From Synoicihabitans lomoniglobus (lineage in GTDB: Bacteria > Verrucomicrobiota > Verrucomicrobiia > Opitutales > Opitutaceae): a stretch of 64,000 nucleotides of DNA. Every line of letters starts with the position of its first letter. Positions within the stretch are counted from its first letter, which is position 1. The translations under genes were made by a program, and so were the position numbers. Positions 55,425 to 62,710 of this stretch are shown in pieces. The DNA is taken from NCBI RefSeq assembly GCF_029023725.1, contig NZ_CP119075.1, positions 5,265,501-5,329,500 on the forward strand, given 5' to 3'. A model generated the notes under the pieces. It worked only from the letters and a program-made list of their open reading frames with translations, did not search any database and was not told the DNA's origin.

Positions 55425-56441
55425 ATGGTTCGTTTCGTCACGGGTATCGTGCTGGTCATCGCCGGGGGTTCGGTGGCGTGGGCGGCGCCGCTGCGCGCCC
55501 GCATGGGAGACCAGAATCGCACGGTCATGCAGGTGATGGGAATCGATGCCGCGGGTCGCATTCGCCTGCGGCCGGAAGCGACCGATGCCGGTGAGGCGTT
55601 GCTGCCCTTGGACAAGGCACGCGATCTGCGATTCATCCTGCCCGACGATTACCGCGAGGCGCAGCAGCTCATCTTTGCGGGTCGCCATGGCGAGGCGCTG
55701 CTGCGTTTGCGCCGTATCGTGCCGGAGCTCGTGCCTTATGCCGGCATCGCCGGATCCAATGCGGTGCCCGTGGTGCGACGCTACTTTCGGTTGTTGGTCA
55801 GCGAAGGCGAGTGGGCCGATGCGCTCGCGGTGGCATCGAGTTTACCATTCGGGGAAGCGGAAACCGATTTCGTGCCGGAGATCGTGGGATTGGCCCGCGC
55901 TCTGCAGGCGCAAAAGCGAATGAAAGATGTCGCGTGGTTGCTGGAACGTTTGCCGTTGGATACGAGCGCAGGCGCCCACCGTGCGCTCGTGTGGGAACTC
56001 GCCGATGAAATGCGTCGCGAAGGTTTTTGGGCGGAGTCCCAAACCATCTATCAACGTCTGCGTGGCGCTGCGGCGGAGACGGAGCAGTTGTCACTGGATT
56101 TGTTGCTCGCTTACACGGATTGGCATCAAGGCAGCGACCTGCGGGCGAGTGCGCTTGTGACCATGGCGGAGATGCCGACGACGAATGCCGGCGACGGCGC
56201 TCTCTTCCGCCTGTTGGCCGGACGCGTGCGTTTGGCGCAGGATGATCCGGCGGGGGCATTGGACGTTCTGAGCGAGGGTTTGATCGGGATCGATGGCGCC
56301 AGCGAGTGGCGGGTCGAGCTCACCGCCGTGATGGCGTCGGCGTATCGAGAAACCGGCGACGATGATATCGCCGCCGGCATCGAACGCGATCTGCGTCGCC
56401 TTTATCCTGACTCCCGCTGGCTGCCACATTCCCCTGATTGA
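55425..56441 (+). CDS. Periplasmic TPR-like protein of the ExbB/ExbD/VWA operon
   Basis: 338 residues from the ATG at 55425, which gives a signal peptide (MVRFVTGIVLVIAGGSVAWA). An alternative ATG at 55302 overlaps the previous stop by 4 bases and would add 41 residues before the signal segment. The first mature residues (RMGDQNRTVMQVMGIDAAGRIRL) look like a small beta module, followed by helical pairs of TPR type (GRHGEALLRLRRIVPEL, FWAESQTIYQRLRGAA, AMLA-like repeats to the end). No known family is certain. It is 7 bases before the ExbB gene, so a structural partner in the same complex is likely. Confidence 0.72.
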   Translation: MVRFVTGIVLVIAGGSVAWAAPLRARMGDQNRTVMQVMGIDAAGRIRLRPEATDAGEALLPLDKARDLRFILPDDYREAQQLIFAGRHGEALLRLRRIVPELVPYAGIAGSNAVPVVRRYFRLLVSEGEWADALAVASSLPFGEAETDFVPEIVGLARALQAQKRMKDVAWLLERLPLDTSAGAHRALVWELADEMRREGFWAESQTIYQRLRGAAAETEQLSLDLLLAYTDWHQGSDLRASALVTMAEMPTTNAGDGALFRLLAGRVRLAQDDPAGALDVLSEGLIGIDGASEWRVELTAVMASAYRETGDDDIAAGIERDLRRLYPDSRWLPHSPD

Positions 56442-56448
56442 TGATGCC

Positions 56449-57210
56449 ATGAATACCTCCCCGCCTCCTTGGATGACTTATACGCGCTGGCTGCTGCTGC
56501 TCGGTCTCGTGCCAGTGTTTTTGCATGCGCAGGAAACCGCTACATCAGCGGCGACCGCGAGCGGTGGTGACGTGAGTCTCGGCCAACTCTGGGCGCAGGG
56601 TGGTTGGGCGATGTATCCGCTGGCGTTCTTCTCGGTGGCGGCGTTTGGCCTGATTCTTTACAACGCTCTCAGCGTGCGCGAAGGCCCGTTGTTGCGCCCG
56701 GACGTGTCGGACCAGTTGCACGAGCTTTTGGCTAAGGGCGATGTCTCGGCGGCCCAAACCGTCTGCGAGGAAAACCCTTGTTTGGTCGCCAATGTCACGC
56801 GGGCCGGCTTGGTGCGGGTGAAGCCCGGCGATTACGACGCCGAGGCGGTGGAGAAGGGCATGGAGGAAGCCTCGGTCGAGGAGATCGCCGGACCGTTTGG
56901 GGTGATCAGCTACCTGTCAATTTTGGCGACACTGGCACCGATGGTCGGCATGCTCGGCACGGTTTCGGGTATGATCAAAGCGTTCCGCAACATCGCACTC
57001 GGGGGCATGGGTAAACCGGAGCTGTTGGCCGACAATATATCGGAGGCGCTCATTACCACGGCGGTCGGATTGGTCGTGGGTATCCCGGCGATGTTCGCGT
57101 TCTTCTTTTTCAAGAATCGCTACGCGCGACTGACCTCGCGGCTGGCGCGAATTTGCGGCGATCTGCATCACGCGCTGACGCATGCGATGCGCCAGAAAGC
57201 CCAGCCCTGA
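56449..57210 (+). CDS. exbB: ExbB/TolQ/MotA-type proton channel subunit
   Basis: 253 residues from the ATG at 56449. It has an N-terminal signal-like helix (WLLLLGLVPVFLHA), then the first channel helix (WAMYPLAFFSVAAFGLILYNAL). The diagnostic channel pair follows: YLSILATLAPMVGMLGTVSGMIKAF (conserved LAPMLGLLGTVxGM pattern) and ITTAVGLVVGIPAMFAFFFFKNR. It makes the pentameric proton channel with ExbD/TolR. It is 7 bases after the periplasmic protein gene and 12 before the first ExbD. Confidence 0.93.
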   Translation: MNTSPPPWMTYTRWLLLLGLVPVFLHAQETATSAATASGGDVSLGQLWAQGGWAMYPLAFFSVAAFGLILYNALSVREGPLLRPDVSDQLHELLAKGDVSAAQTVCEENPCLVANVTRAGLVRVKPGDYDAEAVEKGMEEASVEEIAGPFGVISYLSILATLAPMVGMLGTVSGMIKAFRNIALGGMGKPELLADNISEALITTAVGLVVGIPAMFAFFFFKNRYARLTSRLARICGDLHHALTHAMRQKAQP

Positions 57211-57222
57211 GCGGTTACGACG

Positions 57223-57639
57223 ATGAAGCTCTCCACGATCGGCACCGACGACGCGCGTTTCGATATGACGCCGATGATGGACATCGTGTTTCAGTTGATC
57301 GCGTTCTTCATGATCGTCGCGACTTACGTGACGCGCGAAAAAGTGGAGGTGGATTTGCCCTTGGCCGTGAATGCGGCGATCGCGGAAAACCAGCAGGACC
57401 GGGCGCTCATTTCGATCTCGATTGATGGGCAAGTGTGGGCGGGTTCGCGGTCGGTTTCGCTCGACGAACTCGCGACCACGGTGAGCACGTGGATTGCGGA
57501 CAACGGCGAAACCAAGATCGTGATCCGCGCCGACCGCTCCAACAGCTACGGATTGGTCAAGCAGGTCATGAAGATCTGCCGCGATGCCGGTATCGCCGAC
57601 ATTATCTTCTCCTCCTTCCAAACGGAGGGCGGCGGATGA
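57223..57639 (+). CDS. exbD: ExbD/TolR family protein, first copy
   Basis: 138 residues. Short cytoplasmic N-terminus, one transmembrane helix MMDIVFQLIAFFMIVATYV whose Asp in the TPMMDIVF motif is the proton carrier, and the periplasmic domain with VDLPLAVNAA, ISIDGQVW and the KIVIRADRSNSYGLVKQVM segment typical of ExbD dimers. It works with ExbB to convert proton flow to motion of a partner protein. A repeat element separates it from the second ExbD gene. Confidence 0.92.
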   Translation: MKLSTIGTDDARFDMTPMMDIVFQLIAFFMIVATYVTREKVEVDLPLAVNAAIAENQQDRALISISIDGQVWAGSRSVSLDELATTVSTWIADNGETKIVIRADRSNSYGLVKQVMKICRDAGIADIIFSSFQTEGGG

Positions 57640-57669
57640 ACCTGAGGCTGAAGCGGAATCGGAGATTGC

Positions 57670-57766
57670 CCACGAAACACACGAAAACACACGAAACGGT
57701 CAGCCTGAATCCGAACCGAGATTATCCGCTTACGGGGCTTTCGTGTTATTTCGTGTATTTAGTGGG
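57670..57766. repeat. CACGAAA-type palindromic element inside the operon
   Basis: Left arm (about 57671-57697) has three CACGAAA units; right arm (about 57739-57764) has the inverted TTTCGTG units, ending in TAGTGG. It fills the gap between the two exbD genes. Related arms border the elements at 59579-59963. Confidence 0.7.
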
Positions 57767-57793
57767 GAAAAATTTCAGTGAGGAGTGGTCACG

Positions 57794-58228
57794 ATGAGGA
57801 CTAAGCGTGACCTGTTTGCGGAGGAGGAGGGGTTCTCTTTGGACTCGATGTTGGACATCGTTTTTCTGCTGTTGATCTACTTCATGGTGACGGCGGCGTT
57901 TGTGAAGGAAGAGGCCGATATCAGCATGTCGTTGCCCAGTCGGGTGGAGCAGGACGAGCCGCTCGATATGCCCGAAGAACAGGTCCTGGATATTCTGGGC
58001 GACGGCACGATCCTGCTCAACGGCCAACCTTTCGATACGCCCACCAGCCCGGACATGCCGCAACTGACGCGCACCTTGACGCGGTTTCGCCAGGCCGCCG
58101 CCGATGCGCAAGTTCCGGCTTTTATTGTGGTGCAACCGGAGGACGATGCGCGCCACCAACGCATCATCGATGTGCTCAACGCGTGTGCGGTCGCGAAGAT
58201 TTCTCTCGTGTCCTTCAACCTCGAATGA
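57794..58228 (+). CDS. exbD: ExbD/TolR family protein, second copy
   Basis: 144 residues from the ATG at 57794 (AGGAG 8 bases upstream). One transmembrane helix with the proton-carrier Asp (SMLDIVFLLLIYFMVTAAFV) and a periplasmic domain with SLPSRVEQDEPLDMPEEQVL and FIVVQPEDDARHQRIIDVLNAC. It is too different from the first ExbD to be a recent duplicate, which suggests a heterodimer. Eight bases separate it from the VWA gene. Confidence 0.9.
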   Translation: MRTKRDLFAEEEGFSLDSMLDIVFLLLIYFMVTAAFVKEEADISMSLPSRVEQDEPLDMPEEQVLDILGDGTILLNGQPFDTPTSPDMPQLTRTLTRFRQAAADAQVPAFIVVQPEDDARHQRIIDVLNACAVAKISLVSFNLE

Positions 58229-58235
58229 CGTCGCG

Positions 58236-59561
58236 ATGTCGACCGTAAGCAAACGTCCGCGCAGCACACTCTTTTGGGTGATCGTGATCAGTGCGGGCGC
58301 GCATCTGCTCGTGGGCGCGCTGGTCGCGTCGTGGAAAATCTATCGCTACACGTCGCCGCCGGAGGCGACCTTTTCGTCTCCGCCGCCGGCCGCGCGGGTC
58401 CCACCGGCCAATTTGGAATACCGCGTCGCGATGCAGCAGTTGCAGCAGCAAAGCCAGCGACCGCCGAGCCAGACCGCCGGGCAGGTCGATAGCTTGCTCA
58501 ACCAATCGTTGGACAGTTTGGACAGCCCGAGCGGCGGCGCGTTTGGCACGTCGGCGCTGGCGGGAACGCCCGTGGTCGTGAGCGCAGGAACAGGGCGACT
58601 TGGTCGCTTGAGCGGAGGTGGCGGGGGGATGAATTTCGGCGCCTCGGCCGTGGATTTTTTTGGGATCAAAAAGCAAGGCGAGCGCGTCGTCTTCATCGTC
58701 GATGCGGGCGCATCCATGGTGGAACCGGAGCGCGGTGATTTGCCCGGTTATGAGCGGGTCAAAGCGGAGCTCGTGAAGATGGTCGAAGGCCTGTCGCCCG
58801 GCACGTTTTTCAACATCATTGTATTCGAGCGCGACGTGGATCTCTACGCGCCGCGCATGGTGGTGGCGACGGCTGACAACACCTCGCAAGTCGCGGCGTG
58901 GATCGCGCCGTATTGGCGACTTTCCAACGGCAAGATCGTCGAGCGGGGCACCTATCGAAAAAACTACGCGCCGCAGCTCATTGATTGGAACGGCGCCGGT
59001 GGCAGTTCACGCATGGATCTGGCGCTGGCAGCGGCATTGGAGTTGCGGGCCGACTTGATCTTCATGATCACCGATGGCACCCCGTCGATTCGCCAAGGGC
59101 GCAAAGCGAGTGAGGACGAACGGTGGCGTCGGCGGGTGGACAAATACGACGAAGAGCGCGCCCGTTACGAAGCCAGCGACAAAGGGCAACGCGAGATGGT
59201 GGCCTACGAAAAGGAGCGCGCGGCATGGCAGGCGGCACGAGACAAAGTCCGGGCGGAGCGGGCGGCCCAAGGCCTGCCGCCGATCGTGCGCGAAGGCGGC
59301 TCGCGCGGAGCACCCTCGCGGCCGGGACCGTCGCGTCCGAGCCGCCCCACGTCGTATTACGATCTGGACGAATTGCAGCGTTGGGTGCGTCGGCGAGCGA
59401 GTGCGCTTTACGAGAGCAACGGGGGCGCGCCGCCCAGTCTGAGTGTCGTGGGTTACTCGCCCAACGCGAGGGGCACCGCCGTCATCGAGGCGTTGGCCAA
59501 AACCTTTCCCGACGGCACGAGTCGCGTGATGGGCGCCTTCGACGCGAGCCAGACCAACTGA
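58236..59561 (+). CDS. VWA protein with a TonB-like SxxxH membrane helix
   Basis: 441 residues from the ATG at 58236. One transmembrane helix (about 12-32, WVIVISAGAHLLVGALVAS) contains Ser19-x-x-x-His23, the motif by which TonB interacts with ExbB/ExbD. A Pro-rich and Gln-rich linker (PPPAARVPP, QLQQQSQRPPSQ) leads to a VWA domain. That domain has VVFIVDAGASMV (a DxGxS version of the MIDAS loop), SSRMDLALAAALEL and LIFMITDGTP. A charged helical insertion of about 110 residues (residues 283-395, KYDEERARYEASDKGQRE and so on) splits the VWA fold before the last strand PSLSVVGYSP. The usual TonB C-terminal domain is absent. It is the last gene of the operon. Confidence 0.85.
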   Translation: MSTVSKRPRSTLFWVIVISAGAHLLVGALVASWKIYRYTSPPEATFSSPPPAARVPPANLEYRVAMQQLQQQSQRPPSQTAGQVDSLLNQSLDSLDSPSGGAFGTSALAGTPVVVSAGTGRLGRLSGGGGGMNFGASAVDFFGIKKQGERVVFIVDAGASMVEPERGDLPGYERVKAELVKMVEGLSPGTFFNIIVFERDVDLYAPRMVVATADNTSQVAAWIAPYWRLSNGKIVERGTYRKNYAPQLIDWNGAGGSSRMDLALAAALELRADLIFMITDGTPSIRQGRKASEDERWRRRVDKYDEERARYEASDKGQREMVAYEKERAAWQAARDKVRAERAAQGLPPIVREGGSRGAPSRPGPSRPSRPTSYYDLDELQRWVRRRASALYESNGGAPPSLSVVGYSPNARGTAVIEALAKTFPDGTSRVMGAFDASQTN

Positions 59562-59578
59562 GGCGGGGTGGCCCACTA

Positions 59579-59963
59579 AATCACACGAAAAACACGAAAA
59601 CCGTCCGGAGTAAGCGCTCGCCGATTTTTCAACGTAAAGGCGCGAAGAACGCAAAGGATGATCCATCATGGCGCACTTGGTGGCTCGGAGTCTTTGCGTT
59701 AAAACGCTCTCTTCCGTGCGTATGTATTTCGTGTATTTCGTGGTTTGAAAACGAATACGGGGCAAACCGGCTGAAACGAGGTTGACCACGAAAAACACGA
59801 ATTACACGAAAGCCGTCCGAAGGCGGGGCGATGAATTTTGTTCACCGCAAAGGCGCAGAGGTCGCAGAGCTTGATCCCCCATCACGGCGCACCTGATGGC
59901 TCGGCATCATTGCGTTAAAATCCAATCACCAATGTTTGCTGGGTTCGTGTATTTTAGGGTGAT
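59579..59963. repeat. Tandem pair of composite intergenic elements with CACGAA arms
   Basis: The 456-base gene-free stretch 59562-60017 holds two copies (about 59579-59745 and 59785-59963). Both begin with CACGAAAAACACGAA-type units and CCGTCCG, contain a CGCAAAGG/GCGCAGAG-type stretch, a GATC-C-CATCA-GGCGCAC segment, TGGCTCGG and TTGCGTTAAAA, and end in inverted TTCGTGTATTT units. The copies are clearly related but diverged, with no coding potential. Confidence 0.75.
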
Positions 59964-60017
59964 TTATTGGACAAAAATCAGTGGCGACGGGGGCGTTGTT
60001 GCGTAGGGTATGCGTCT

Positions 60018-60407
60018 ATGCCCACTGTTACGAAACTCCTGCACACGCGGATGCGTGTGAACGATATTGAAGCCACGGTGAAGTTCTACACCGAGGCGCT
60101 CGGCCTGACCGAGTCACGTCGTCATACCTCGCCGCGCGGCGCGCAACTCGTGTTTTTGCAAACGCCCAACAGCGAAGAAGAAATCGAGATCTGCCAGATG
60201 CCCCCCGGCGCCGAGCCCGTGGTCGTGCAACCCGACCTCATGCACCTGGCCTTCCAAGTTGACGACCTGGAAGCCTTCGCCGCCGAGGCGAAAGCCAAAG
60301 GCTACGAACTGAGCGACGGCCCGACCAAAAGCGGCAGCGGCATGATCGCGTTTTTCGATGCGCCGGAAGGCTATGAAGTCGAATTGATCCAGCGCGACAA
60401 AGCCTGA
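60018..60407 (+). CDS. Glyoxalase I-like VOC protein
   Basis: 129 residues from the ATG at 60018. LLHTRMRVNDIEATVKFYTEALGLTES and DLMHLAFQVDDLEAFAAEAKAKG, ending FFDAPEGYEVELIQR, are characteristic of lactoylglutathione-lyase-type VOC proteins. Candidate metal ligands are the His of LLHTRM, Glu in EEEIEIC, His in LMHLAF and Glu in YEVELI, the standard four positions. True GloA proteins are of similar length. It stands alone between a repeat region and the CRISPR locus. Confidence 0.85.
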   Translation: MPTVTKLLHTRMRVNDIEATVKFYTEALGLTESRRHTSPRGAQLVFLQTPNSEEEIEICQMPPGAEPVVVQPDLMHLAFQVDDLEAFAAEAKAKGYELSDGPTKSGSGMIAFFDAPEGYEVELIQRDKA

Positions 60408-60477
60408 TCAAACCGACACTGCAACGGGCGCGCCTGTCACAGGCAGGCGCGTCGGCGTTGCGGGAAACGTGAGATGC

Positions 60478-60696
60478 TTAGTGGTGACGGAGATGCCGAT
60501 TCTCGAAATTGTCCTCCCACCGTTGGGTATCGATGTGCAGGAGGTCGTAGAGCAGGGAGTGACCGATGATACCGCTGACAATGGGAATCATCCCCAGGAG
60601 GCCCCACCAGCCGAGGCCGTGGAGGGAGAGGTCGAGGATGAGCAAGCCGAGTAAGAACCGGGCACCGGCGTCGTAGGATCCGATATTGGTTTTCAT
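60478..60696 (-). CDS. DUF2892/YgaP-type small membrane protein
   Basis: 72 residues from the ATG at 60696. Two hydrophobic helices (ARFLLGLLILDLSLHGLGWWGLLGMIPIVSGIIG then SLLYDLLHIDTQ), starting MKTNIGSYDAGARF, the usual start of this inner-membrane family (MKxNIGxxDRxxR). The C-terminus is His-rich. Function unknown. A longer upstream frame lacks similarity and is ignored. Confidence 0.8.
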   Translation of the reverse strand: MKTNIGSYDAGARFLLGLLILDLSLHGLGWWGLLGMIPIVSGIIGHSLLYDLLHIDTQRWEDNFENRHLRHH

Positions 60697-60808
60697 GTTC
60701 GTGTGGGGTTGAGGCCAATAATCTACCACCAACCGCCCCCTCCCGCTGCGCATGATTTGCCCAAGCCTGCGCATGGGTTTGGGTCAGAAATTAGTTCGAG
60801 ACAGGGAG

Positions 60809-62207
60809 GTTTGCAATCCGCGCCCCCGCGAAGGGGGCGACGACGAGGAGCGCGCCGGCCTGGGTGGCGGCATTGGGTTTCAATCCGCGCGCCCGTGAAG
60901 GGCGCGACCGCAGACCTCCATGGGGTCCGAGGCCATGGTGATTGTTTCAATCCGCGCGCCCGTGAAGGGCGCGACGCGCCACCGCCGCCGGTCGCATGGC
61001 CTTTTACGTTTCAATCCGCGCGCCCGTGAAGGGCGCGACATGAAGTGTGCCGGTATCACGTCGAATCATGGGGTTTCAATCCGCGCGCCCGTGAAGGGCG
61101 CGACACGCATCGACGCAGAGCGCGAAAAGCTCGTTGCAGTTTCAATCCGCGCGCCCGTGAAGGGCGCGACGCCCAGAACGCGGAGAAAGAGTTGGCGTTT
61201 CGGGAGTTTCAATCCGCGCGCCCGTGAAGGGCGCGACGGTTTCCCGTTCCTTGATGCGGCGGCACTCATTGTTTCAATCCGCGCGCCCGTGAAGGGCGCG
61301 ACCAACCCGGGCGGTTCAACCGGCGGGGTTCGACAGTTTCAATCCGCGCGCCCGTGAAGGGCGCGACGATTCCAACGCGGGCGGCAGCGGCGATTGCTGT
61401 TTCAATCCGCGCGCCCGTGAAGGGCGCGACGGGCGAGGGATTCAATTTCCCTTCCCGCTTCCAGTTTCAATCCGCGCGCCCGTGAAGGGCGCGACCGCCA
61501 TATTATTGTTTCCGGGTCCAGTTGCGGTTTCAATCCGCGCGCCCGTGAAGGGCGCGACCCCTCCACGGCCGCGACCTCGCCCCCTGGGACGTTTCAATCC
61601 GCGCGCCCGTGAAGGGCGCGACGCATCGCGCCTCGGGGGTAAGTGGCTTTAGGCATGTTTCAATCCGCGCGCCCGTGAAGGGCGCGACCACCCTCCACGG
61701 CCGCGACCTCGCCCCCTGGGACGTTTCAATCCGCGCGCCCGTGAAGGGCGCGACGCGAGATCGGCTCGTATAAGCTGTTGTATATGTTTCAATCCGCGCG
61801 CCCGTGAAGGGCGCGACATTTGACACCCCCTCTCCTGTAGGATGACAGGAGTTTCAATCCGCGCGCCCGTGAAGGGCGCGACTGTTCATCGCCGCCGGCC
61901 AGGACAATGGCCGTAAGTTTCAATCCGCGCGCCCGTGAAGGGCGCGACTCACTCGTTCCAACTTCATCGGCGTCTACGTCGTTTCAATCCGCGCGCCCGT
62001 GAAGGGCGCGACCAGTGGGGGCGATCTACGGGTCCATGCGGGCAACGTTTCAATCCGCGCGCCCGTGAAGGGCGCGACTTAAGTAATTCGTTCAGCGACG
62101 TTACGTCGTAGTTTCAATCCGCGCGCCCGTGAAGGGCGCGACTTCGAGCGCGGCCCGGCTGCAGGTGATCGATTTGTTTCAATCCGCGCGCCCGTGAAGG
62201 GCGCGAC
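60809..62207 (-). CRISPR. CRISPR array, type I-C-like repeats (22 repeats, 21 spacers)
   Basis: 21 identical 32-base repeats start at 60877, 60944, 61008, 61073, 61139, 61206, 61271, 61336, 61399, 61464, 61527, 61591, 61657, 61723, 61786, 61851, 61917, 61981, 62047, 62111 and 62176. A 22nd degenerate 33-base repeat is at 60809-60841. The plus-strand repeat begins GTTTCAATCCGCG and ends GAAGGGCGCGAC; in the minus (crRNA) sense it ends ATTGAAAC, the 3' handle of type I-C, and has a CGCGCCC/GGGCGCG hairpin with loop TTCAC. Spacers are 31-35 bases. The degenerate repeat at the left marks the old end; the leader side is at 62207, towards cas2. Spacers 61559-61590 and 61689-61722 share 32 bases. 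Confidence 0.97.
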
Positions 62208-62392
62208 TCGGGATTTCGAACTTATTGACTGTCAAAGAGCAAGGTTCGGGTTTGCGCGAACCTTCAAAATTAGGACTAGCGGGGACGCTGTGCGCGCAAA
62301 TGGGACAACGAAAGATCCTACATCCGCGTCGTTTATGCGAATCGCGAACCGGCGGCGGATGGCGTGGCCGCTGGGGGTTCGCGGTTAGTTTC
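62208..62392 (-). promoter_or_regulatory. CRISPR leader
   Basis: 185 bases between cas2 and the youngest repeat. It contains an 8-bp palindrome (AAGGTTCG 62241-62248 and CGAACCTT 62257-62264) and, on the minus strand, a TTGACA box at 62230-62235, about 25 bases before the first repeat. The palindrome could bind a leader protein or act as a small transcript hairpin. Confidence 0.6.
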
Positions 62393-62683
62393 TTATACCA
62401 GCAGGGGGCCGTCGATGTCGTAGCCGGCTTTGGCTCCGTGGTGATCGACTTTGCGCTGCCAGTTGGACCCGAGGTGGTAAAATCGCAGGCTGTCGTGACG
62501 AGGGTCAATCAGGTCGATGAGCTTTTGTTTCAACAGCACGAATTGGGCGGGGTCGAGTTGACATTCGAAGACGGAGTTTTGCACGCGTTGGCCACGATCC
62601 TTGCAGGCTTTCGCTACCCGGCGCAGGCGTTTGGTGCCGGATGGGGTGCTGGTGGCGACGTCGTAGGTGATGAGCACATACAT
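62393..62683 (-). CDS. cas2: CRISPR-associated endoribonuclease Cas2 (type I-C)
   Basis: 96 residues, normal for type [22 protein letters not shown] has the conserved metal Asp in [22 protein letters not shown] and RFYHLGSNW are typical for this subtype. Cas2 is the structural centre of the Cas1-Cas2 spacer integrase. It lies 27 bases after cas1 and ends directly before the leader. Confidence 0.96.
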   Translation of the reverse strand: MYVLITYDVATSTPSGTKRLRRVAKACKDRGQRVQNSVFECQLDPAQFVLLKQKLIDLIDPRHDSLRFYHLGSNWQRKVDHHGAKAGYDIDGPLLV

Positions 62684-62710
62684 AACAGTAGGGGCGGTGG
62701 GGAAATTAAA

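Noticed and set aside
60703-61826. Open frames on both strands through the CRISPR array encoding repeated peptides such as PFTGARIET
   Set aside because: They are translations of the 32-base repeats; spacers cause frame and residue changes without protein character.
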